A stretch of DNA of 6,550 nt, taken from assembly GCA_039810605.1 (NCBI GenBank), contig JBDHXH010000114.1:1-6550 (forward strand), read 5' to 3'. This DNA comes from JAGPCH01 sp039810605 (GTDB lineage: Bacteria > Bacteroidota > Ignavibacteria > Tepidaquicellales > Tepidaquicellaceae). The translations under genes and the position numbers were made by a program. Below, in pieces: positions 1-6,550 of this stretch. Within the stretch, counting starts at the first letter, position 1; each line of letters starts with the position of its first letter. The notes under the pieces were generated by a model that was not told where the DNA came from, ran no database searches, and saw only the letters and a list, made by a program, of their open reading frames with translations.

Positions 1-3000
1 GATCATACTATCCTGACATTGGCTATGATGAATTTGACGGAACACCGGTCACAAACTTTCCACCATTCAATGATGCGGGTGCAATTTCAATCGAGACAAG
101 TTTGCTCCCAAATCAGCTTCTTGCTGTAGGAAATTCTGTCAGCCTCAAAGTTATCTTAAAAAATTTTGGTTTCAATCCTCAAACAAATATTCCCGTATAT
201 TACAGCGTCAACGCCGGACCGCCTTCAGGACCTGTGAATTCAACTGACACTATTGCAACGGATGAAGAAGACAGCGTTGCTTTCACTGGAGGTTTGGAGT
301 TCACTCCGCAATCTTCAGGAACTTATACTATCAAAGCATTTACTTCACTTCCTTCCGACACAAGTTACGATAATGATACTGCTGTAATTTTTCTGCATGC
401 ATACTCTTCATTGTCTGCAAATCCTTACTTCGAAAACTTTTCATCGCATACAGATTGGACAATTGTGGTTGAGGATTCCACAGGCTCGATTCCGCTTTGG
501 AAAATTGATACCTGCACAAATCCTGATGGTAAAGTTAATGACAGCGCAGTGTCATCAGACTGCTTTGGAAGTTCATCCGGAAGAAAGGAAATCCTGCGCT
601 CGCCTCTTCTTAATTTAAATGGAATGCCGAATCCTTTCCTTGAATTTTCCTCTTCGTACAGAAGCAACACAAACGACGAAGACGACTCACTTGAAGTCCT
701 GGTATCAACTGACGCGGGGGCGAGCTTCTTCAGCGCATCAACTATTTTCAATAAGTCAAACAATTCTGTTCCTTCTCTTGCTACAAGACCTCCTTCCTCA
801 TTGGACTTTTATCCCGATTCATCAAATCAATGGCGAAGGGAAATGATTAGCCTGTCCAATGTTGCAGGCATGAACAATGTTATGATCGGATTCAGATCGA
901 AATGCGCTCACGGAAACAGGCAGTGGATTGACAATGTTGTGATCATGAATACGGATTCGGTATGCGAACAAAATGTTTCTTCACCGGGAATTTACTCATG
1001 CTCTGATTCCCTCTTGAAAATAACAATGAATACAACCGGAAATCCATCCGGAGGAGCTCTGACAATTGCATTGACGAAAGATCAGAATCCTGTAGCTTCA
1101 TTGGCGGATACTATAATAAGAAATAATTCAACAGCCATTACTAATGACAGTTCGATCTTCACACCGAATCATATCTATACAGACAAATGGTTCAGAACAA
1201 GTTACACCGGAAATGATAAGAGCGGATTTGCAAACTATGACGTAACCATTAGTCTATCGGGTTTTACAATTAACCAGGACATTAACCAACTATACATAGT
1301 CGCAAGGACAACTCCATGGGACGAATGGACTTGTCTAAACACAACTCTTGTCAATGGCAACCTAACCACAGCGGGTTTGAATGACTTCCGGGAATTTGCG
1401 GTAGCAGGCGATACTACTAAAATTGCTGCGGAATTTTTTCAGATAATCGGAAATTTCTCGAACGAATTGACTAACTTTGGGAAACTAAAATATATATTTA
1501 AAACTTCTGACGTTCAGAGATATCTTAATCTGTCAATCAATGCGCAGGGGATTTCTACTCAATGGCAAATACAGAATGCGTTGCTGCCTTCATCCGACAG
1601 CACCTTTTTTGATACAATTTATTTTGCATTTGAAATCAGCAGCGGAGGAGCAGAGGTAAACAATCTTCAGTACTCAATTAATGTTTCTGCAGATACAGCA
1701 GTAGCACCAATTCCATTCATTAATTCACACGTCGCGCAAACGAATGAAGTGATTCGCCTCGGAGCGGATTCGACAGAAGTAAATTCTTCAAAACCTCCAC
1801 CTGCGCCATTCAAAGGTTTTGCAATCAATGAAAAGAAAACTGTTCTGCTTGACAGAAGAAATACAGTGAACGCATCATGCGGATTGTATGAAAGTATCCC
1901 TGCAGCCGTGCATAACAGTTTGACCTCACTTCATAACTTTGGGAATTTTCCCGGACTGGACAAAGGTAAAATTTCCATTGAGGCTTTAAAACAACCCCTG
2001 GGTTTCGATACGGTAAATAAAGGCGCACCTTTCCCTGATTGCCTTACAGGTTCTGATACATTGCAGGGAGAAAAAAATTATATGAAGGGGCTTGGATTTC
2101 CTTTGAATAATAAAATTCTGAACTGGGATGAAAACGATCCTGTTGCGGCGCAGGAAATTATGCAAAGAATTTTTACAAACATTGCAAGCAATCACGGCAT
2201 AGAGTTGTTCGTTGAAAAAAAAGAAATGAATGCCGATGGCAACCTTAATGTTTACCGCCAAATATATTTTGTAACCGGAATTTCAAACGACAAGAATGAC
2301 AGTACGTTATGGCAACTCTTTACTTCTGACGATTGCAATCAATCCGGTGATGACCTGGGAACGCAGAATGGTCCAAGCATTATAGATACAAAAATTCCCG
2401 CAAGTCCTGTCAAAGGAGGAATCATGCATAACGTTTCAAAAATTCTGAACGTTATCATAGAAAGTCAGAGTGAGAATACTTCATCAATGCAGCTTGATTC
2501 GCCGCCGGACAATTCTTCGGGACAATCTCTTACACCACATATTCAGGCGCATCTAAACGGGACTCTGCGCGGCATGAAGTATTCCTATTCGCTGCAGATA
2601 TCAAAAGATTCCGCATTCACATGGGACTCGCTTGTCTTCCACGTTGATACCCTTAGTTTTCCTGAATACGACGTTCCTGCTTCTATTCTGGAATCAGGCA
2701 AAAAATATTTCTGGAGAATGTCTGCCGATAACGATTCGCTCGGAGATGGACATTTTTCATCCGCTTATAATTTCACAACTTCATCACAGAAATTTATATC
2801 AGTCAAAGTCATTCCGGAGGGATTTTTTATTAATGAGGGACTCATAAGAGAGGATACACTTCGCATTAACTTGAGGGCATTCAATTCTCCATACAATATT
2901 CTCGACAGCATCACGACTATAATTGACACTGCTGATTTCGAAAGTGAAACAATGAGTATGTTAATTTCCAACAATGATCCCGTATGGATTGAAGTGCTTG

Positions 3001-3332
3001 ACGAGCGCTGCATTTCTACTTGGAGTGCGGATACGGTAAGCATGACCGGAGATACTGTCCGATATGATTTTACTTCTGATTCTTCGCAAACTTTCGGGAA
3101 CAATGTTAAACTTATGAACCCATCACCGCTTCTTTTCGGAATTTATTCCGGAGACGTTGTCCGTGACGGTAATGTTGATCTGACAGATATTGTGAGCGTT
3201 TACAATGATGCGCAGGCATTTGTCAAAGGTTATGTCATTGCTGATCTCAACGGAGATGCCGTCGTGGATTTGACTGATCTTACAATAGTATTCAATAATT
3301 CTGCAGCATTTGTTACCGTAATGAAGCCATGA
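1..3332 (+). CDS. Multidomain secreted/surface protein with dockerin-like C-terminus (5' partial)
   Basis: The frame is open from base 3 to the TGA at 3330-3332, giving at least 1109 residues, and the true start lies left of the window. The TTG at 102 is not a credible start, because the protein already reads as a domain before it (a DAGAISIE strand at 72-95). Modules in order: a CARDB-like Ig domain at about 72-400 (an IPVYYSVN strand); a choice-of-anchor-J-like jelly roll at about 420-950 (FENF, 'ILRSPLL', 'STDAG', ending IDNVVI); a beta-sandwich at about 1180-1420 ending FREFAVAG; an unrecognised stretch at about 1430-2480; an FN3-like domain at about 2490-2785 (Y-x-LQIS, YFWRMSAD); the 'PEGF' beta-module at about 2793-3149; and two dockerin-like loops from 3150. 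No catalytic motif is visible. It is probably exported and surface-exposed, in adhesion, matrix or scaffold work. An enzyme domain, such as a protease, could lie upstream outside the window. The coding call is firm; the role is inference. Confidence 0.93.
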   Translation, partial: SYYPDIGYDEFDGTPVTNFPPFNDAGAISIETSLLPNQLLAVGNSVSLKVILKNFGFNPQTNIPVYYSVNAGPPSGPVNSTDTIATDEEDSVAFTGGLEFTPQSSGTYTIKAFTSLPSDTSYDNDTAVIFLHAYSSLSANPYFENFSSHTDWTIVVEDSTGSIPLWKIDTCTNPDGKVNDSAVSSDCFGSSSGRKEILRSPLLNLNGMPNPFLEFSSSYRSNTNDEDDSLEVLVSTDAGASFFSASTIFNKSNNSVPSLATRPPSSLDFYPDSSNQWRREMISLSNVAGMNNVMIGFRSKCAHGNRQWIDNVVIMNTDSVCEQNVSSPGIYSCSDSLLKITMNTTGNPSGGALTIALTKDQNPVASLADTIIRNNSTAITNDSSIFTPNHIYTDKWFRTSYTGNDKSGFANYDVTISLSGFTINQDINQLYIVARTTPWDEWTCLNTTLVNGNLTTAGLNDFREFAVAGDTTKIAAEFFQIIGNFSNELTNFGKLKYIFKTSDVQRYLNLSINAQGISTQWQIQNALLPSSDSTFFDTIYFAFEISSGGAEVNNLQYSINVSADTAVAPIPFINSHVAQTNEVIRLGADSTEVNSSKPPPAPFKGFAINEKKTVLLDRRNTVNASCGLYESIPAAVHNSLTSLHNFGNFPGLDKGKISIEALKQPLGFDTVNKGAPFPDCLTGSDTLQGEKNYMKGLGFPLNNKILNWDENDPVAAQEIMQRIFTNIASNHGIELFVEKKEMNADGNLNVYRQIYFVTGISNDKNDSTLWQLFTSDDCNQSGDDLGTQNGPSIIDTKIPASPVKGGIMHNVSKILNVIIESQSENTSSMQLDSPPDNSSGQSLTPHIQAHLNGTLRGMKYSYSLQISKDSAFTWDSLVFHVDTLSFPEYDVPASILESGKKYFWRMSADNDSLGDGHFSSAYNFTTSSQKFISVKVIPEGFFINEGLIREDTLRINLRAFNSPYNILDSITTIIDTADFESETMSMLISNNDPVWIEVLDERCISTWSADTVSMTGDTVRYDFTSDSSQTFGNNVKLMNPSPLLFGIYSGDVVRDGNVDLTDIVSVYNDAQAFVKGYVIADLNGDAVVDLTDLTIVFNNSAAFVTVMKP
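2793..3332 (+). other. C-terminal surface module of the first protein: 'PEGF' beta-domain plus dockerin-like pair
   Basis: This is a domain-level feature inside the first gene. The beta-domain carries the landmarks PEGF, DTLRINLR, SPY, ILDS, STWS, YDFTSD and FGNN. It is followed by two 12-residue loops whose first Asp residues are 30 residues apart. Loop 1 begins at Asp codon 3153 (DVVRDGNVDLTD). Loop 2 begins at Asp codon 3243 (DLNGDAVVDLTD). Loop 2 has the expected dockerin/EF-hand-like ligands at positions 1, 3, 5, 9 and 12 (D, N, D, D, D). Loop 1 has Val at position 3. Each loop is followed by a helix-like segment ending in an A-F-V motif. Known dockerin type I repeats bind calcium and pair with cohesins. 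Whether this variant does so is unknown, and no cohesin is visible here. Confidence 0.75.
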
Positions 3333-3352
3333 GATTTGTTCAGATATCCATA

Positions 3353-3381
3353 TTGATTTTCTTTTTTCAAAACTAATTTTA
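3353..3381 (+). promoter_or_regulatory. Possible Bacteroidota-type promoter ahead of the carbonic anhydrase gene
   Basis: A TTG at 3353-3355 is followed after 18 nt by TAATTTTA at 3374-3381. This resembles the Bacteroidota sigma-70 pattern (TTG near -33, TAnnTTTG near -7), with a mismatch at the last base of the -7 box. Transcription would start near 3388, leaving a leader of about 25 nt before the ATG at 3413. The region is so AT-rich that a chance match is quite possible. No Shine-Dalgarno motif is present; the leader is A-rich (caaacaatttaaacaaaatc), which is usual for this phylum. Confidence 0.25.
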
Positions 3382-3412
3382 GCACTTCAAACAATTTAAA
3401 CAAAATCTAACT

Positions 3413-4156
3413 ATGAAAGCCTTAAGCTACGCGCTCATTTTTCTTTGTGCAGTAATTGCACAGTCAGTTTTCTTTTCATGCGGAAAAAATGAAACTGTGA
3501 AGACCGAGCCTCCTGTCCGGGAAAAAAAGCAGAGAACAATGACGGAAGATTTTCAAAAGGCATTGACACCGGACGATGTAATCAAGTTGGGTGAAACGGG
3601 CAATCAGAGATTCTTATCCGGAGAGCAGATTAACAGGGATATTCTGTATGAAGTTTTGCACACATCGAAAGGTCAGCATCCTGCAGCGATAATTATAGGA
3701 TGCATTGATTCGCGCGCTCCGGCTGAATTTATATTCGATGCCGGCATTGGAGACTTGTTCAATGCCCGTGTCGCAGGGAATTTCGTAAACGTTGACATAG
3801 CAGCAAGCGCAGAGTATGCATGCAAAGTTGCAGGTTCAAAAATTGTTGTCATAATGGGTCACACGCATTGCGGAGCCGTAAAGAGCGCTATTGATGATGT
3901 GAAGTTGGGAAACATAACCGAGCTCTTGTCAAATATCAGACCTGCCGTTGACTCGGTCAAAAATTTTAAAGGCGAACTAAATTCAAAGAACTATGAGTAT
4001 GTTGATGCAGTAGCAAGAGAAAATGTAATTCTTAATATCCGGAAGCTAAGAGAAATCAGTCCGATACTTAAGGAAATGGAGGACAAGGGTGAGATAAAAA
4101 TTATCGGAGCAATGTATGACATTGAGACCGGCAAAGTCGAATTGATGACTAAATAA
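3413..4156 (+). CDS. Beta-class carbonic anhydrase, predicted periplasmic lipoprotein
   Basis: Predicted zinc enzyme interconverting CO2 and bicarbonate, 247 residues. The beta-class signature is complete: Cys97-x-Asp99-x-Arg101 in GCIDSRAPAE and His150-x-x-Cys153 in GHTHCGAVK. Cys97, His150 and Cys153 should bind zinc, while Asp99 and Arg101 form the conserved dyad. Other family landmarks are the RVAGNFV strand (119-125), the ENVILNIRKL helix and the C-terminal IIGAMYDIETGKVEL strand, so the catalytic domain (about 45-247) looks intact. Residues 1-22 form a signal peptide with a short basic start and a hydrophobic core. Cys23 follows VFFS, a lipobox with an unusual Phe at -3. A charged linker of about 20 residues follows. 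No acidic cluster of the Bacteroidota lipoprotein surface-export kind follows the Cys, so a periplasm-facing anchor is inferred. The ATG is chosen because it starts the signal peptide. The gene lies 80 nt after the upstream stop and probably has its own promoter. Confidence 0.95.
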   Translation: MKALSYALIFLCAVIAQSVFFSCGKNETVKTEPPVREKKQRTMTEDFQKALTPDDVIKLGETGNQRFLSGEQINRDILYEVLHTSKGQHPAAIIIGCIDSRAPAEFIFDAGIGDLFNARVAGNFVNVDIAASAEYACKVAGSKIVVIMGHTHCGAVKSAIDDVKLGNITELLSNIRPAVDSVKNFKGELNSKNYEYVDAVARENVILNIRKLREISPILKEMEDKGEIKIIGAMYDIETGKVELMTK

Positions 4157-4171
4157 TTTTTAACTGACTAA

Positions 4172-4233
4172 ACCATTTTTTATCTGCGCTGAACAAAGAA
4201 ACGTAGTCAAATTTTTTCCCGACCATTTTTTAT
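4172..4233 (+). repeat. Pair of 12-bp direct repeats in the intergenic spacer
   Basis: ACCATTTTTTAT occurs exactly at 4172-4183 and again at 4222-4233, 50 bp apart, between the carbonic anhydrase stop and the next gene. The unit is low in complexity (six Ts), so chance is possible in this AT-rich spacer. The second copy runs directly into the GC-rich hairpin that follows. Confidence 0.4.
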
Positions 4234-4241
4234 ACACCTCC

Positions 4242-4267
4242 CACCCAAGCCCCGGTTTGGATGGGTG
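4242..4267 (+). terminator. GC-rich hairpin downstream of the carbonic anhydrase gene (possible terminator)
   Basis: A GC-rich island in an AT-rich spacer can fold two ways. CACCCA (4242-4247) pairs with TGGGTG (4262-4267). Alternatively CCAAGC (4245-4250) pairs with GTTTGG (4255-4260) through one G-T pair, leaving a four-base loop. It lies 85 nt after the carbonic anhydrase stop and 94 nt before the next start. It lacks the clean T-run of an intrinsic terminator; only a weak 'ttcctttaaa' follows. It may instead be an RNA-processing or transcript-stability element, or an intergenic repeat remnant. Confidence 0.3.
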
Positions 4268-4361
4268 ATTCCTTTAAACTGTTGGAAACACCGGCAGCAA
4301 ACAAAATTATGATCTGCTTAACTTACCTTGAATTAAGAATTGACAGTAATTAATTTTTTTA

Positions 4362-6440
4362 ATGAAAAGCAGACGGAAACATACTTACGCTGTATTATCA
4401 TTATGCTTCATGTTGTTTTATAGTATCACTAATGCCCAGGATTTAGTACCTCTTTGGGATAGCCCGTCAATAGACAAATCGTTTTATACAGTTTCCAACA
4501 GTAACTTTGACATTGAAACGGGAGATGAGTCCATCATTACCGTATTGCAGCATGACGGAAATCATGCGCGGCATACGGCTCCGCAGTCTTTATATAGATT
4601 TTCAAGATGTTACTTTCTGATTCTTCCATCCGAAATGGCGGCATCGGGATTTCCTGCAGGTGAAAAAATTACTTCAATCGGTTTCAACTATAAATATGGA
4701 ACCAATCTTGCGACGAAAGGTTTTTTCAAAGTATATTTTCAGAATACATCGGAATCTATAAACACAAAGACATCAAACTGGAATTCGGCGATTTCGCAAA
4801 TGACACTTGTGAATGCCGACACACTTCAGATTCAGACATCTCCCGGTTATTTTGATATCTCTCTTAATCAATGTGATTCATTTACATATTCCGGAGGAGG
4901 AATTTATGTGGCGTTTGAATATTCAAATCCATCGGGACCGCTTGCTTCGGTTTCAAATGTTTCATGGAGCAATAAATTTCAGCCTGTCCCGATACTAAGA
5001 TCTGTTCAGACTAATGACAGCATGAGAGTCATCACGGACATTGCTTCTAATCTTCGCGCCGAAATTAGATTCGGTACAATTAAGAAAGATATTGTAAGCG
5101 TTGGACCCATATATTCAATGGGAATGCAGAATATCCTCCCTTGCATAGATTCAAATTTCGTTCGGACTGTCGTTAATCATAAGCGTAATGCAGCGGATAC
5201 AATAATTGTAAATACGAGTGTGAAGAATGTTCACACGTTAATGATCAGCAAGTCATTTTCCGATACGATAATCAGCAATGTTCAGGAATCCAAAACAATT
5301 GTTCACAATTATATTCCTGAAAATGGAGTTCACACTGATTCAATAATTGTAACTGCTTTTGTTAACGGAGAAGACATCGTTAAAAATAACAAGGCAGCAT
5401 ATATAGAGCATTGTGTTTCAAATTCTTTCAGTCATTACATTCCATCACAATCACCCAATGGCGGAGTTGGATTGTCAGTAGGCACGGGAGATTACGTGGC
5501 AAGATTTCACTCGCCCTGCGATATTTCAATATGCGCGGTTGATATGTCATTCTTTGCAGAGACAGGCTGGGGCTGGAATCCATATAAAGTAATATTTTAT
5601 TCCGCAGACGGAGCGGGTGGTTCTCCCGGAACGCTGCTTCATATTTCTCCGCAGCGTTCTACTCCGCAGGCATTTTCGGGAGTGATTCAAAGGTCAACAT
5701 ATTTTCCGAATCCGCCTGTTGTAATTCCTGCGGGGTATTACTACGTTGGATACAAACAACTTGAAGAAAGAAATCTTAGAGTCAGTTATCAGACGGAATA
5801 TCCGATTAGACCGGGAGAATTATTTTATACAACACCGGAAGGTTCCGGCAGTTGGATCGAGTTTGGGGAAATCTCTCCTTATAGATTTGATATATCTCCG
5901 AGAACATTCAATGTTCTAAAGCTTAAGCTGTATCTCGAGGGTTTCACTAACCAATACAAAATGATCTCTGATACGGTCAGGCTGAAAGTCAGAAGCAATT
6001 TTCCTCCTTACGGTGTTTTCGACTCGACATCTGCCGTAGCCGATACAAGCGGAATCGCCTATTTCAATTTGGTAAAGGTTAATTGGGATTCGTGCTATTA
6101 TTTCGACGTGAGCCATAGAAATCACATAAGGACATTCAGCAGTGTATGCGCAAAACTCAACGGAGCTCCAACTTATTACGACTTTACATGGAATGCATCT
6201 GCAGCATACGGAAACAATCAGGATTATATTCCGGGAATGGGTTATGCGATTTATGGCGGCGACTGCACACAGGACGGCGCTGTTGATCTGACTGATGTCA
6301 CTGCAGTTTATAATGATGCATCCGGATTTGTCACCGGGTATGTTCCATCCGATATGAACGGAGACAATATGACCGAGCTTTCGGATTTGATTCTCACCTT
6401 CAATAATGCTGCAGCATTTGTATCGGAGATAATACCTTGA
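4362..6440 (+). CDS. Secreted modular surface protein with dockerin-like C-terminus
   Basis: Complete gene of 692 residues. The ATG at 4362 is chosen because it opens a clear Sec signal peptide: a basic start (KSRRKH), a hydrophobic core and a likely cut after Ala25 (TNA|QD). No Shine-Dalgarno motif precedes it; the leader is T/A-rich. Domains by eye: a first jelly-roll-like beta-domain at about 70-238 (FFKVYFQNTSES, IYVAFEYSNP); a CARDB-like Ig domain at about 244-352, ending in a V-x-NN-K-A-A motif; a second jelly-roll at about 356-515 (KVIFYSADGAGGSPGTLL, YYYVGYKQ, IRPGELFYTTPEG, SPYRFDI); the 'LEGF' beta-module at about 519-632 (EGF 526-528, DTVRLKVR, PPYGVFDS, HRN, YDFTWN, YGNN); and two dockerin-like loops at 633-692. 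No catalytic residues are recognised, and no type IX C-terminal sorting domain is visible. A surface structural or adhesion role is inferred. The gene lies 205 nt after the carbonic anhydrase, so it is probably transcribed separately. Confidence 0.94.
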   Translation: MKSRRKHTYAVLSLCFMLFYSITNAQDLVPLWDSPSIDKSFYTVSNSNFDIETGDESIITVLQHDGNHARHTAPQSLYRFSRCYFLILPSEMAASGFPAGEKITSIGFNYKYGTNLATKGFFKVYFQNTSESINTKTSNWNSAISQMTLVNADTLQIQTSPGYFDISLNQCDSFTYSGGGIYVAFEYSNPSGPLASVSNVSWSNKFQPVPILRSVQTNDSMRVITDIASNLRAEIRFGTIKKDIVSVGPIYSMGMQNILPCIDSNFVRTVVNHKRNAADTIIVNTSVKNVHTLMISKSFSDTIISNVQESKTIVHNYIPENGVHTDSIIVTAFVNGEDIVKNNKAAYIEHCVSNSFSHYIPSQSPNGGVGLSVGTGDYVARFHSPCDISICAVDMSFFAETGWGWNPYKVIFYSADGAGGSPGTLLHISPQRSTPQAFSGVIQRSTYFPNPPVVIPAGYYYVGYKQLEERNLRVSYQTEYPIRPGELFYTTPEGSGSWIEFGEISPYRFDISPRTFNVLKLKLYLEGFTNQYKMISDTVRLKVRSNFPPYGVFDSTSAVADTSGIAYFNLVKVNWDSCYYFDVSHRNHIRTFSSVCAKLNGAPTYYDFTWNASAAYGNNQDYIPGMGYAIYGGDCTQDGAVDLTDVTAVYNDASGFVTGYVPSDMNGDNMTELSDLILTFNNAAAFVSEIIP
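5916..6440 (+). other. C-terminal surface module of the second protein: 'LEGF' beta-domain plus dockerin-like pair
   Basis: This is a domain-level feature inside the third gene, paralogous to the tail of the first. Loop 1 is DCTQDGAVDLTD (Asp634 to Asp645, Thr at position 3). Loop 2 is DMNGDNMTELSD (Asp664 to Asp675, with Asn666, Asp668 and Glu672). The first Asp residues are again exactly 30 residues apart. Over the last 60 residues I count 34 identities with the first protein's tail and no gaps. The preceding beta-domain aligns through EGF, DT, LR/VR, PY, DS, the ISTWS/IRTFS position, YDFT and GNN. I recall this arrangement from secreted proteins of Ignavibacteria-like bacteria. Its biochemical role is not established by anything in this window. 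Confidence 0.75.
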
Positions 6441-6495
6441 GGTTATATCGGATTAATACAAATTATTGTTCAGATACAGCGTGAAGATTTTTTGC

Positions 6496-6537
6496 AAGAT
6501 TGTAAGAGCAAAATATAAGATTGCAAGAAACAAATAG
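6496..6537 (+). repeat. Two-copy imperfect 21-bp tandem repeat
   Basis: AAGATTGTAAGA (6496-6507) and AAGATTGCAAGA (6517-6528) differ at one base and start 21 bp apart. Extending to full 21-bp units (6496-6516 and 6517-6537) leaves 16 of 21 matches. It lies 56 nt after the third gene's stop, in the 110-nt terminal spacer, which otherwise shows no gene. A spacing of two helical turns would suit a tandem protein-binding site for a gene beyond the right edge, but this is only a possibility. Confidence 0.35.
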
Positions 6538-6550
6538 AACAGTAATGTTA

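Noticed and set aside
102..104. TTG as the start codon of the first gene
   Set aside because: The frame is open upstream to base 3 and already encodes part of the same CARDB-like domain; no signal peptide or leader precedes the TTG.
425..763. 112-codon reading frame on the - strand
   Set aside because: It lies wholly inside the clearly coding first gene, with no domain or leader signal; it is a shadow of the + strand gene.
2765..3103. 112-codon reading frame on the - strand
   Set aside because: It overlaps the conserved PEGF module, whose + strand protein pattern matches the third gene; the opposite frame shows no family features.
3333..3412. Terminator after the first gene
   Set aside because: Only weak AT-only inverted repeats such as AAAACTAATTTTAG are present; there is no stable GC-containing stem followed by a T-run.
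4261..4353. Small + strand reading frame of 30 codons from ATG 4261 to TAA 4351-4353
   Set aside because: It starts inside the hairpin's right arm, has no recognisable product, and ends only 8 nt before the next gene. The evidence for translation is too weak.
6441..6550. CRISPR array or tRNA in the terminal spacer
   Set aside because: Only two imperfect 21-bp units are present with no spacers, and no cloverleaf-like arms or CCA end were seen.

Overview
The window is AT-rich (about 60% A+T by eye) and carries three genes, all on the + strand. They are a 5'-truncated, very large secreted or surface protein (1-3332), a predicted periplasmic lipoprotein beta-carbonic anhydrase (3413-4156), and a second modular secreted protein (4362-6440). 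The spacers are short (80, 205 and 110 nt). I see no RNA gene, mobile element, CRISPR array or integration site.

The style points to the Bacteroidota/Chlorobiota superphylum, most likely Ignavibacteria, Kapabacteria or a related lineage. Two things support this. Start codons are preceded by A/T-rich leaders without a Shine-Dalgarno motif. The two large proteins are strings of extracellular beta-sandwich modules (CARDB-like, choice-of-anchor-J-like, FN3-like, jelly-roll) ending in a C-terminal unit that I recall from ignavibacterial secreted proteins: an 'EGF...DTV...LR...PY' beta-domain followed by two dockerin-like calcium loops. The placement is from memory of family style, not from a search.

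Region by region: bases 1-3332 hold the end of a multidomain exported protein that continues past the left edge. A weak promoter-like match lies in 3333-3412, ahead of the carbonic anhydrase. Bases 4157-4361 hold a GC-rich hairpin and a 12-bp direct repeat. Bases 4362-6440 hold a complete 692-residue protein with a signal peptide. Bases 6441-6550 hold a weak 21-bp tandem repeat and no gene.

The two large proteins share 34 of 60 C-terminal residues without gaps and also share the preceding beta-module, so they are built on the same cell-surface tail. The carbonic anhydrase between them would act in the periplasm, hydrating CO2 or dehydrating bicarbonate. I see no evidence of a functional link with its neighbours beyond shared strand and export to the envelope. 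I did not find a convincing new system. The most useful observation is the shared C-terminal module, which may serve as a sorting or assembly tag because no type IX secretion C-terminal signal is visible.
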